Assembly: GCA_947494805.1 (NCBI GenBank)
Contig: CANLWK010000002.1
Coordinates: 992,001-1,056,000, forward strand
Length of the DNA stretch: 64,000 nucleotides
Reading direction: 5' to 3'
Origin: an uncultured Croceitalea sp.
GTDB taxonomy: Bacteria; Bacteroidota; Bacteroidia; Flavobacteriales; Flavobacteriaceae
Shown here: positions 26,001-34,343 of the stretch, piece after piece
How positions within the stretch are numbered: the first letter of the stretch is position 1
Layout: each line of letters starts with the position of its first letter
Translations under genes and position numbers: made by a program
Notes under the pieces: model-generated
What the model saw: the letters and a program-made list of their open reading frames with translations, nothing else
What the model was told of the DNA's origin: nothing
Database searches by the model: none

Positions 26001-26452
26001 CGCAAAAATGGTAGTGGCCGGTTAACCCAACAAAATTAATTGCCAGTGCAAGGATACCTACGAAAACTCTTATAGATCTTCAGTTTGGTTTGTACCTGCC
26101 TACGGTCAGTCTTGTAAAGCTAAGTGTTAAATCACGCTACTGTTCCTAGCCTAAATCGTTCTGCAAAAATTGAGAATGATGAATTGAATATCGTTCCCGA
26201 AGACATTGGACTTGAAATGTTCAATGTATGCAAAAAAGACCCAAAATGTTGGCATATGTATTTTATAACATGTATCACAATCAATAGAAGGTATTAATGC
26301 ACGATGCCACGTGATAATAAGGAAGTCTTATTCACGTGACATTGTTGATAGTATTTTGCTATATTTCCTTAAAATTCAAAGCCAGCATACCAACTCGTAT
26401 ACTGCTGGCGTGATAGCCATAAATAACCGTATGATTAGCAACAATATGACAA
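26001..26452. other. Long gap with two strong palindromes
   Basis: 452 bp. Palindrome A: CACGTGATAATAAG / CTTATTCACGTG (26308-26338) with a two-base bulge. Palindrome B: GCCAGCATAC / GTATACTGCTGGC (26381-26409) with a three-base bulge. Between them, 26341-26380 is a diverged copy of the hairpin-element core (ATTTTGCTATATTTCC). About 26165-26300 an open stretch (ELNIVPEDIGLEMFNVCKKD) may be a gene relic. Confidence 0.55.
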
Positions 26453-27028
26453 ATGAGCAATAAAAAATCATTAGTTACTTTTATTTTAAACGTTGTGAAA
26501 ATTTCTAAAAGTGATGCTGAACAAATTGCTGAAGCCTTTCATTTTGTTGAATTGAAAGAAAAGGAATTTTTACTGCATGAAAAGCAAGTAAGTGATGATT
26601 ATCTTTATTTAGAGAACGGATTAATGAGAACGTTTCTCTACGATTTGGAGGGAGAAGAAATCACCATAGATTTTTTTACTGAAAATAATGTTGTATTTGA
26701 AATTACGTCCTTTTTTAATCGAGTACGTTCTGAGGCAAATATTCAGGCTATTACCAAATGTAGTGGCTATAGAATTTCTTACAAAGAACTGAATGCGCTT
26801 TTTCATGACAAACCTGCTTTTCGAGACTTCGGCCGTGCCATATTGGTAAAAGAATTTATCGCATCTCAAAAAAGAAATTATGGAATGATCAACCGTACGG
26901 CAAAAGAACGTTATCAAAACCTGCTGGCCACCAAACCCCAAATCTTACGAGATGCTCCGCTTAAATTCATAGCCTCTTATTTAGGTGTGACCGATAGCAC
27001 CTTAAGTCGATTGAGAAAAAATCTGTAG
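26453..27028 (+). CDS. Crp/Fnr family transcriptional regulator
   Basis: 191 residues with an N-terminal cNMP-binding-like barrel (DDYLYLENGLMRTFLYDLEGEEITIDFF) and C-terminal HTH (LKFIASYLGVTDSTLSRLRKNL). Distantly similar to the regulator at 12391 in plan, but a different sequence. Sensor ligand unknown. It precedes a membrane protein by 74 bp on the same strand, repeating the regulator-plus-membrane-protein arrangement of 12.4-13.5 kb. Confidence 0.9.
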   Translation: MSNKKSLVTFILNVVKISKSDAEQIAEAFHFVELKEKEFLLHEKQVSDDYLYLENGLMRTFLYDLEGEEITIDFFTENNVVFEITSFFNRVRSEANIQAITKCSGYRISYKELNALFHDKPAFRDFGRAILVKEFIASQKRNYGMINRTAKERYQNLLATKPQILRDAPLKFIASYLGVTDSTLSRLRKNL

Positions 27029-27102
27029 CTTTTGATTTTCTTGCCTTTTGTCAAGTGAATTCATGTTTGATAGATTGAAATTTGTCATAAAGTAACTTAC
27101 AA

Positions 27103-27777
27103 ATGGCAGAAATATCCATCTATACCAGTTTAGGTTTTGTTCTTACCACCGTGGCTACATTGTGGTTCTTATATCAATCTTATAAAAACAATAGAATTCT
27201 CTTCAGAATTATTATTTGGATGGCCATTGTCGGAGTTCTAGGGCTTTATGGTTTTTATCAGGTCGAAAATACCGTACCACCAAGATTTGTTCTTCTCATA
27301 GGACCCGCTTTGTTAATGGTACTTCTTTTTTTGTTGACAAAAAGGGGACAAAGCTTTAGTGATAAACAAAACATAAAATGGTTGACCTTTCTTCATATTG
27401 TAAGAATCCCAGTAGAAATCATTTTATACTTTATATTCTTAGAAGGTTATATCCCTGACCTGATGACTTTTGATGGGTATAACTTTGACATTCTTTCAGG
27501 TCTTTCAGCTCCAATCATGTACTATGCAGTATTCGTAAAAAATTGGGTTGGTAAAAAGGGCCTGCTTATTTGGAATTTTATTTGTTTAGGGCTACTCATC
27601 AATATTTTGTCAATAGCCATATTGAGTGCCCGAACCCCGATACAAAAATTGGCATTTGAGCAACCCAATGTTGGTGTGGCTTTTTTTCCGTTTGTGTGGC
27701 TTCCGTCGGTAATTGTCCCTATCGTATTGTTTGCCCATTTAGCAAGTATTCGACAATTACTATTCTTAAAAAAATAA
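27103..27777 (+). CDS. Hypothetical polytopic membrane protein
   Basis: 224 residues with about six to seven hydrophobic helices (first SLGFVLTTVATLWFLY, last WLPSVIVPIVLFAHLASI). No family recognised with confidence; membrane proteins of this type often lie behind Crp/Fnr genes in Bacteroidota. Likely controlled by the regulator just upstream. Confidence 0.7.
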   Translation: MAEISIYTSLGFVLTTVATLWFLYQSYKNNRILFRIIIWMAIVGVLGLYGFYQVENTVPPRFVLLIGPALLMVLLFLLTKRGQSFSDKQNIKWLTFLHIVRIPVEIILYFIFLEGYIPDLMTFDGYNFDILSGLSAPIMYYAVFVKNWVGKKGLLIWNFICLGLLINILSIAILSARTPIQKLAFEQPNVGVAFFPFVWLPSVIVPIVLFAHLASIRQLLFLKK

Positions 27778-27955
27778 CAAAGCAGCCAGCAGAACATAAC
27801 ATATTACGAAATGCCGCATCGCTATATGCTGTTCTCAGCCATTTACCACGGTGGATATAGCATAACTGCACAGACAAGGACCATTGAGAGTTTCGACCTT
27901 CTATCGTAACATTTTTAAGCACAAATCGTCTTCTAATATAAACTTAGAATTCGAA

Positions 27956-29056
27956 ATGAGATACCCATGGACCGCAGTTCCGCTTTTAGTCTTGATTTTA
28001 TCTTGTAGCCAAAAAAACAATCATTTAATAACGATAAAAGAAACCGAAATCAGTATTTCCAAAATTGATTCGTTCATTTCTTCAAAAATCGATTCTACAA
28101 AACTGGTCGGAGTATCCGTTTCAATTGTAAATGGAAATAAGATTGTCTATAGCGGTCATTTTGGAAAGAAAAATTTTGAATCAGAAAAGAAAGTAACTGA
28201 CCAAACTATTTATGAAGTTGCCTCTCTATCAAAACCGGTCTTTACATTTTTCACCCTCAAACAGGTAGAAAAAGGCATCTTAGATTTAGATGAACCGCTT
28301 TATAAATATTTACCAAACCCAGATATAGGTTATGATGATAGGTATAAGCAAATAACAGCAAGAATGGTGTTGTGTCATTCAACAGGGTTTCCTAACTGGC
28401 GCAAAAAGAATGATAGCCTTAGAATTAAATTTAATCCAGGGAGTGCTTATGGTTATTCTGGAGAGGGGTATGAATACTTGAAAAATGTGCTGGTCAAAAT
28501 GCTTGAAACTGATGACAAAGGCTTGGATAGTATTTTTCAAAAAGAAATAACTGAACCATTGGGCATTGCAAATTTTAGTTTTACTTGGAGAAGTGCGTAT
28601 TTAGAAAACAAAGCCCATGGACATTACAATAATAGACCAACGGATAACAGCTACCATAAGTCAAAATCATTTTTCAAAGAAAAAGGACCTCATCTATTCG
28701 CTTCTTCCTACTCCTTATATTCAACATCCAATGCTTATGCCAAGTTCATAATTGCTCTTCTTCAAAAGAGAATACTCGGTCCTGACACTTTTGATGAATT
28801 ATTTAGGCCACAAACTGAAATGCCAATTTTTCCGGATACAAAAACACATCGAAGCTTAATATCATTCATAAAAAAAACACCTGATGGTTTAAGATATTTT
28901 CATACGGGTGATAATGGAGATTTTCAAGCTTGGACACATTTTTACCCCAATAGCGGTTTCGGCATTGTGATTTTAACAAATGGAGATAATTTGTTTTCTT
29001 CAGGATTTGCCGAAGACCTATTAATACTTTTGGATGAATCCGTAGGAAAAAACTAA
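27956..29056 (+). CDS. Serine hydrolase, beta-lactamase class C fold, lipoprotein
   Basis: 366 residues from ATG 27956, whose product begins with a lipoprotein signal (LLVLILSCSQ). An upstream start at 27884 would bury the signal, so it is not used. SLSK nucleophile motif (about residue 86), YSGEGY at the Y-x-N position (about 160) and HTGDNGDF as the third motif. No C-terminal lipocalin-like domain, unlike the enzyme at 9493. Probable periplasmic esterase or peptidase. The stop codon is only 6 bp from the tRNA remnant that ends this accessory block. Confidence 0.88.
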   Translation: MRYPWTAVPLLVLILSCSQKNNHLITIKETEISISKIDSFISSKIDSTKLVGVSVSIVNGNKIVYSGHFGKKNFESEKKVTDQTIYEVASLSKPVFTFFTLKQVEKGILDLDEPLYKYLPNPDIGYDDRYKQITARMVLCHSTGFPNWRKKNDSLRIKFNPGSAYGYSGEGYEYLKNVLVKMLETDDKGLDSIFQKEITEPLGIANFSFTWRSAYLENKAHGHYNNRPTDNSYHKSKSFFKEKGPHLFASSYSLYSTSNAYAKFIIALLQKRILGPDTFDELFRPQTEMPIFPDTKTHRSLISFIKKTPDGLRYFHTGDNGDFQAWTHFYPNSGFGIVILTNGDNLFSSGFAEDLLILLDESVGKN

Positions 29057-29062
29057 TAACTG

Positions 29063-29106
29063 CTGTTAATCTGAGGGTCTTTGGTTCGAGCCCAAGAGGG
29101 AGAGCA
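29063..29106 (+). other. 3' half of a tRNA (Asn-like), probable att remnant
   Basis: From the anticodon loop onward the sequence reads as tRNA: CTGTTAA loop (anticodon GTT), T-arm TTTGG-TTCGAGC-CCAAG with all five pairs, acceptor half AGGGAGA, discriminator G. The 5' half is missing, replaced by the end of the hydrolase gene. Integrases that use tRNA genes cross over around the anticodon loop and leave exactly such 3' halves. The fragment differs from the 3' half of tRNA-Met at 7862, so the two are not an att pair. Confidence 0.62.
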
Positions 29107-29114
29107 GCAATAGT

Positions 29115-29150
29115 AAGGCTTTAGAGAAATTGAACTCTAAAGCCTTTTTT
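29115..29150 (+). terminator. Terminator behind the tRNA remnant
   Basis: AAGGCTTTAGAG (29115-29126), 8-base loop, CTCTAAAGCCTT (29135-29146), then T's. Perfect 12-bp stem; nine bases after the tRNA-like 3' end, so it fits the original tRNA terminator. Confidence 0.88.
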
Positions 29151-29876
29151 ATGTGCACGCAATTTGCATGCGGATTGAGAAAAATTTTATTTGGAGTCAA
29201 ACTTTAACATTTCAGTCTAAAATTTTCCGGAATAACTTGAGATTTGTCCTAAATATTTACCCTTAAACTTTGTGCGCGGATCCTGTTCCAATTTTATAGC
29301 ATTCGGAAAGATACGCGTAAAGTAAAATTGGAATAGGGCACACTTACTATGCTATGAAATATTCTTTCCTCTTAGTTCTTGAAATGACAACAAAAGGCAT
29401 CAAATTATATCCGTGAAAAAAGGTGCCTCAAAAACCAACAATTAGGAGCAAACAATATTTTTTACTGTAAAAAATTCCAATGTTTACTGTGCCTACCAGG
29501 GTTTTTACAGCAAAAACTTTTTTTGGTCAAATTTCAATATCGCATAATTCATTGATAATCAATTAACTAAAAAGCGTAACATCGCGTTAGCGTGTTACCC
29601 TCTTGCTTTACATTCTTCGTCCTGCTGGCAGGACAAAAAATGTAAACACTAAGTGCAGTTAGCATCAATCATATACAGCCAAAACACTCTAAATTTCACT
29701 AATACCTAAAATCTAGAGAAAATCAGATTATTAGAAATAAAGTATGAAGATGTATAACATTAATTAAAATCAAAAAGCCAACAAGGAATCAAATCCAGAA
29801 GCATATAGTTGAAACAAATAGAACGACCCTTCTTTCAAATAAAAAAAATAGCTTAATTTTCTATACAAACATCACT
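29151..29876. other. Gene-free left end of the second accessory block
   Basis: About 725 bp, very AT-rich. Contents: motif TGCACGCAATTTGCATGC (29154-29171), a 15-bp inverted repeat around TTCCAATTTTA / TAAAATTGGAA (29282-29296 and 29323-29337), and the symmetrical structure at 29607-29646. TGATAATCAAT (about 29551) recurs near the right end of the block (about 55669). No gene found. Confidence 0.55.
29607..29646. repeat. Two-stage palindrome
   Basis: Outer arms TTTACATT / AATGTAAA and inner arms GTCCTGC / GCAGGAC around a TG centre, separated by unpaired CTTC and AAAA. Both arm pairs are perfect. No T-run, so not a classic terminator; could be a protein-binding or transfer-related structure. 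Confidence 0.6.
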
Positions 29877-30527
29877 ATGAAAAATTGTAGTCTACTTATT
29901 ATGGTAACCTTGATGCTTTCCGGTTGTTCAAGCACAAAACTGGCGAACTCCTACAAGTCGGATAGCTTCACCTCAATTAAGGATCAGAACATATTGGTCA
30001 TTTCCAGAACACCTCAGGAAGACATCAGAAAGACTTATGAAAAGGATATTTCAAAAAAGCTTAAGGCATCTGGATTTAATGCAACACCAAGCCATTTGAT
30101 ATTTCCAGACCTTAAGCCGTTGACGAACAAAACCGTGGAAAGGATAGCCAATACAATAGCTATGTTTAGAGATGAGGGTTTTGATATTATATTGTTGACC
30201 TCCCTTAAGGATGTGGAGGAACAGGAGGTAATCAGAAGGCAGGAGGGGTATGGTTCAATGTTGGATTATTATGGCAACAAATACATAACGCTAAAGGGCT
30301 ATTATGACGATGTAAATGCACCACCGAAACTTGATCCCCTTGAAACAGAATTAGAACCTGTTACCCAAAAGGAAGTGACTTTTATTTTAGAAGCAGTAAC
30401 CTATAACCTTTCCTTACCGGAGGAGCAACGATTGCTCTCTGTTGTGACCACTGAAATAACCAATCCTAATTCTGCTTCCACAGTGCGAACAGGGTTTGCA
30501 AAAGCGATTGTAGGAGAGCTCAAATAA
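29877..30527 (+). CDS. Hypothetical lipoprotein, paralogue of the one at 35556
   Basis: 216 residues. Lipobox LSGCSS (Cys about residue 18). Body: DQNILVISRTPQEDIRKTYEKDISKKLKASGFNA, then ISNTIAMFRDEG-type helix and DIILLTSLKDVEEQEV, ending with FAKAIVGELK. The same order of blocks (strand, long helix ending KLKASG / FLKEKG, strand with FPDLKP / FPPSDK, helix, ILLTSL / VLTMAL) is found in the protein at 35556-36215. No known function; probably a periplasmic or outer-membrane-anchored protein. Followed by a porin gene 57 bp downstream. Confidence 0.75.
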   Translation: MKNCSLLIMVTLMLSGCSSTKLANSYKSDSFTSIKDQNILVISRTPQEDIRKTYEKDISKKLKASGFNATPSHLIFPDLKPLTNKTVERIANTIAMFRDEGFDIILLTSLKDVEEQEVIRRQEGYGSMLDYYGNKYITLKGYYDDVNAPPKLDPLETELEPVTQKEVTFILEAVTYNLSLPEEQRLLSVVTTEITNPNSASTVRTGFAKAIVGELK

Positions 30528-30584
30528 TTTTAAAACCTTTCTGAACTCTTCCATAATTGAAACAAATATGAAAACCGGTAGACC

Positions 30585-31868
30585 ATGAACCCAATAAGTA
30601 GAAATGTATTTATCCTTTTATTAATACTCCCATTCTTTGAGATGAATTGCCAGTTGACGGTAGACGCTGATTTAAGAGCTCGTTTTGAATATCGTCATGG
30701 TTTCAATAATTTATTTCCGAACGATGCGGATGCGGCGGCCTTTGTAGCCCAACGTTCCAGACTTAACATAGGATACCAAGAAGAGCTGTTTAAAATATTT
30801 CTTAGCGTCCAGGATGTAAGTACATGGGGGGATACACGCCAAATCTTGCCCATAGACGGCAATGATTCTTTTTCTTTGTTTCAAGCATGGGGGCAAGTAA
30901 TTCTGAATGAACAATGGTCGTTGAAAGCAGGTAGACAGGTAATTTCCTATGATGACCAACGTATTTTTGGAGGTTTGGATTGGGCCATGCAAGGCAGGTT
31001 TCATGATGCTGCGCTTTTGAAATTCACGGATGAGGGATTTGATATGGATCTTGGCTTTGCCTTTAGTCAGGAGGGTCAAGCCAATGAAGGCACTGGGTTT
31101 AATATTCAGGGTTTCTTTACCTATAAGGCAATGCAATATGTCTACCTCAAAAAAAAATGGGAGCGCAATTCAGTAAGCTTCTTGTTCTTGAATACGGGTT
31201 TTCAAAAATTCACCGGAGTCAATGAAGACGAACCCGATGGGGTGTTTTATAGACATACCGTAGGTTCTTATTTCAAATTTCCTGTTAACAATGTTAACCT
31301 TAGTGGCAGTTTGTATTATCAGTTTGGAAAGGCCAACGCCACAACAGATCTAAGTGCTTATCAGTTACTGCTGGAGGCAACTTACAAACCTGAAAAAACC
31401 TTGTATGGGCTTGGGTTGGAACTATTGAGTGGCACTGACCAGAACGGCGACAGTAAAAACAAATCCTTTTTCCCACTATATGGCACCAATCATAAATTCA
31501 ACGGTTTTATGGATTACTTTTATGTAGGGAACCATGCCAATAATGTCGGTCTGAACGATTTTTATGGAAAGGTGGTTTTCACAAGCGGGGAAAAGTCAAC
31601 TGTTTTGCTCAAGGCGCATTATTTTTTATCCAATGCAAGCCTATTGAACGATGCGGACAAATACCTAGGCACCGAAGTGGATGTGGTCTATACCGGTGTG
31701 CTATCCAAAGCACTGAAGTTCAACGTAGGGTATTCCCATATGTTCGCTTCCGAAAGTATGAGCCTGATAAAGGGTGGCAGACCGCATGACAACACCAACA
31801 ATTGGGCTTGGGCTCAGTTGATAATTGCTCCGCAATTGTTTCGGACGGATTTAAAAAAATCAAACTAA
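30585..31868 (+). CDS. Alginate-export-type outer membrane porin
   Basis: 427 residues. Signal-like N-terminus, then beta-barrel pattern with DLRARFEYRHGF, QRSRLNIGYQEELFKIFLSVQDVSTWGD and EQWSLKAGRQVISYDDQRIFGGLDWAMQGRFHDAALL, which is the hallmark opening of the Alginate_exp domain family. Repeated alternating strands follow up to the C-terminal aromatic region. Family members form outer-membrane channels, in Pseudomonas for alginate; the substrate here is unknown and alginate genes are absent nearby. Likely co-transcribed with the lipoprotein upstream and the NTF2-like gene downstream. Confidence 0.85.
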   Translation: MNPISRNVFILLLILPFFEMNCQLTVDADLRARFEYRHGFNNLFPNDADAAAFVAQRSRLNIGYQEELFKIFLSVQDVSTWGDTRQILPIDGNDSFSLFQAWGQVILNEQWSLKAGRQVISYDDQRIFGGLDWAMQGRFHDAALLKFTDEGFDMDLGFAFSQEGQANEGTGFNIQGFFTYKAMQYVYLKKKWERNSVSFLFLNTGFQKFTGVNEDEPDGVFYRHTVGSYFKFPVNNVNLSGSLYYQFGKANATTDLSAYQLLLEATYKPEKTLYGLGLELLSGTDQNGDSKNKSFFPLYGTNHKFNGFMDYFYVGNHANNVGLNDFYGKVVFTSGEKSTVLLKAHYFLSNASLLNDADKYLGTEVDVVYTGVLSKALKFNVGYSHMFASESMSLIKGGRPHDNTNNWAWAQLIIAPQLFRTDLKKSN

Positions 31869-31875
31869 GAAGATT

Positions 31876-32337
31876 ATGAAAAAGCTTGTTCTATTGTTAG
31901 CTGTTTTATGTTTAAGTCAGTTGATGGCACAAAACACCAATGAAGTATCGGTCAAACGCACAATTGACCAGTTTTATGATGGAATCAATGAACGTGATTC
32001 GGTGAAAATAAAACTGACATTATCCAATAACATCACATATCATAAAATTGACGAGGTTTTTGGCAATAAAGTTCTTAAACAGGATAATCTCTCAGATGTG
32101 ATCCAATCAATTGTAGCAATTCCAAAACCTACAAAATTTGAACTTAAGAATACCAAAATCAATATCAATGTGGATGGTCAAATAGCCAACGTTTGGACTG
32201 AGTCGCAATTCTACCTATACGGCTCATATTATGAGTGCGGGTCAAGTTCTTTTCAGTTGGTGAAAAAAGGCCGGGATTGGAAAATCATTTCAATTTTAGA
32301 CCACTACTCAAAGGAAAATTGTCAGGGTCAGAATTAA
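31876..32337 (+). CDS. Secreted NTF2-like (lumazine-binding type) protein
   Basis: 153 residues. Signal peptide MKKLVLLLAVLCLSQLMAQ. Mature part has the NTF2-like order: VKRTIDQFYDGINERDSVKIKLTLSNNITYHKI, then KINVDGQIANVWTESQFYLYG and a last strand SSFQLVKKGRDWKIISILDH. Members bind small molecules or act on them; no substrate evident. Starts 7 bp after the porin stop. Confidence 0.82.
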   Translation: MKKLVLLLAVLCLSQLMAQNTNEVSVKRTIDQFYDGINERDSVKIKLTLSNNITYHKIDEVFGNKVLKQDNLSDVIQSIVAIPKPTKFELKNTKININVDGQIANVWTESQFYLYGSYYECGSSSFQLVKKGRDWKIISILDHYSKENCQGQN

Positions 32338-32384
32338 AAAAAGCACTCAATCCATTAGTTTAATTCGGATATCTGCGGCCTATT

Positions 32385-34211
32385 TTAAAATGGCCAAATC
32401 ATAGGAATCAATATTAGGCTTGTTATTAAAAAGAACAGCAACAATGGTGCACCCACCCTAAAGTAATCTGAAAATTTATATCCACCAGCGGTCATTACCA
32501 TGGCGTTGGTGGTTGTGCCTACTGGAGTCAAAAAAGCAGTTGAAGCACTGACGGCAACAATCGCCATAAATGGTTTCGGAGATAATCCTAGAGAGGTGGC
32601 TGCTAATATTGCTATAGGTGCCATGAGCACTGCTGTAGCGGAATTGTTTATTACTTGACTGAACAAACTCGTCAAAAGAAAAATACCCGCTAACATCATC
32701 AATGGATGAATACTGCCAAGATAATCAACAAGGCCATCAGCCGCAGTTTGAGCCACTCCGGTTTTTTGAAGAGCCAACCCCATGGGAATCATGGCAGCAA
32801 TCATTATCACACTCACCCAACTGACGCTCCTATACAATTTAGGGATCGGGACGCAACCTGAAAGCACTACTACTCCTGCAGAAATTAAAACAGCAACGGC
32901 GCCAGGTACTAGTTTGAATACCATCAAGGCAACCATTAGAAATAAGGAAGCCAAAGCAACATAGGATTTTACGGTTAAGGCAGGTACATTTTTGACCATA
33001 CTTTCCGGACTTCCCAATAAAACCAAATCCTTATGAAAATCCATCAGCCCTTCTATGTTTCTCCATGCACCCCTGATAAGGAAGGTATCCCCCGCCCTGA
33101 CAACTATTTCTTTACTTTTCAGCGACTTGTTATTCCGGGATACTCCCAAAAATTGCACTCCGAATTTTTGAAGGTAATCACCAATTTTAATCTTACTTCC
33201 TACCAGAACAGATTTGGGTACAACCATAACCTCTGCCATTCCCACCTCTTGGCTTATGATTTGATTGGCCAGAGCTTCATTCATTGAGGTAATGGGCTGC
33301 ATAGCCAGGTCAAAATCAATCATTAAGCGATTTACAGCTTCCGAGTCCCCTTTCACGGTAATAATATCACTTGGTTGAAATAGTGTGTTTGGAGGAGGAA
33401 AATCGATAAAAATAGGCTTTCCTGATTTTTCTCTTTTCAAGCGTGTGATTGAAATCTCATATTTGTCCTCCAAAGACCAGTCGTCAAGTTTGCTGCCAAT
33501 TAATTGCGAAGAGGGGCGAATCCGAAAATGCCAAAAATCTTCATCAAGATTATACGATTCCGACCACCTTCTCATTTCGGTTTCAATATTAACAGGGCGA
33601 TTTTTGGTTTTATATCCTGGTAGTATTCGATAGCCAATGAACCTGAAAAACAGCATTGCGATTAGCAATAGTGGCAACCCAATCAGACCAAATTCAAAAA
33701 ATGAAAAACCTTCAAAACCCTGTTCATACAAAGTATTGCTCACAATGATATTGGGTGGGGTTCCCGTAAGGGTCAATAAGCCACCTGTATTTGACCCAAA
33801 AGCAACAGGGATTAACATTTTTGAAGGCATAGTACCAATATTCCAGGCAGCTGAAATGGTTACGGGAAGTAAAGTTGCGACCGTACCGGTATTGCTTACA
33901 AAACCTGACAAAAAACCCGACCCAAGGGTTAAGTAAATTAAAAGCTTTGAAACGTTTCCTTTAGACCATTCTATCAATTTTATTCCTGCAACTGCCGTCC
34001 ATCCTGTTTGTGCCAGTCCTTCTCCAACAATAAACAGTGCTCCGATCATAATTACAGTAGGATTGCTAAAACCGCTTAAGGTTTCCGTTAAATCAAGTAT
34101 GCCCGTAAGGAACAAACTCATCATGGAAATAAGGGCCACAATATCAGGAGGGAACTTGCCCCAGATAAACAATATAATGGTCAGAATGAGGATTGTCAAT
34201 ATTATCACCAT
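32385..34211 (-). CDS. SLC13-family permease with two TrkA-C (RCK_C) domains
   Basis: Inner-membrane transporter of 608 residues. N-terminal helices with SNTGTVATLLPVTI and FGSNTGGLLTLTGTPPNI (SLC13/DASS hairpin region), two cytoplasmic TrkA-C domains at about 205-300 (QLIGSKLDDWSL...ITVKGD) and 320-400 (VGSKIKIGDYLQKFGVQFLGV), then the second membrane half with NNSATAVLMAPIAI and TPVGTTTNAMVM. Bacterial members take up sulfate, carboxylates or similar anions; the ligand is not decidable here. Downstream of gltS by 133 bp in the leftward cluster. Confidence 0.88.
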   Translation of the reverse strand: MVIILTILILTIILFIWGKFPPDIVALISMMSLFLTGILDLTETLSGFSNPTVIMIGALFIVGEGLAQTGWTAVAGIKLIEWSKGNVSKLLIYLTLGSGFLSGFVSNTGTVATLLPVTISAAWNIGTMPSKMLIPVAFGSNTGGLLTLTGTPPNIIVSNTLYEQGFEGFSFFEFGLIGLPLLLIAMLFFRFIGYRILPGYKTKNRPVNIETEMRRWSESYNLDEDFWHFRIRPSSQLIGSKLDDWSLEDKYEISITRLKREKSGKPIFIDFPPPNTLFQPSDIITVKGDSEAVNRLMIDFDLAMQPITSMNEALANQIISQEVGMAEVMVVPKSVLVGSKIKIGDYLQKFGVQFLGVSRNNKSLKSKEIVVRAGDTFLIRGAWRNIEGLMDFHKDLVLLGSPESMVKNVPALTVKSYVALASLFLMVALMVFKLVPGAVAVLISAGVVVLSGCVPIPKLYRSVSWVSVIMIAAMIPMGLALQKTGVAQTAADGLVDYLGSIHPLMMLAGIFLLTSLFSQVINNSATAVLMAPIAILAATSLGLSPKPFMAIVAVSASTAFLTPVGTTTNAMVMTAGGYKFSDYFRVGAPLLLFFLITSLILIPMIWPF

Positions 34212-34343
34212 AACGATATGCCTCTTTAAAGTTTGTAATCTTTAATTACCATTGAATTTGATTATATGTGCGCATTCCAAATCTTTACTCCTGTTTGGAT
34301 ATAGTTTGAATATAAAACTGTCTTTTATTTTCACATACAACTG

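Noticed and set aside
27884-27955. Upstream start of the second serine hydrolase
   Set aside because: The lipoprotein signal begins only at the ATG at 27956.
7862-29106. tRNA-Met 3' end and the tRNA remnant at 29063 as an att pair of one island
   Set aside because: The two 3' halves differ in T-arm and acceptor bases; no shared core was found, so they come from different tRNAs.
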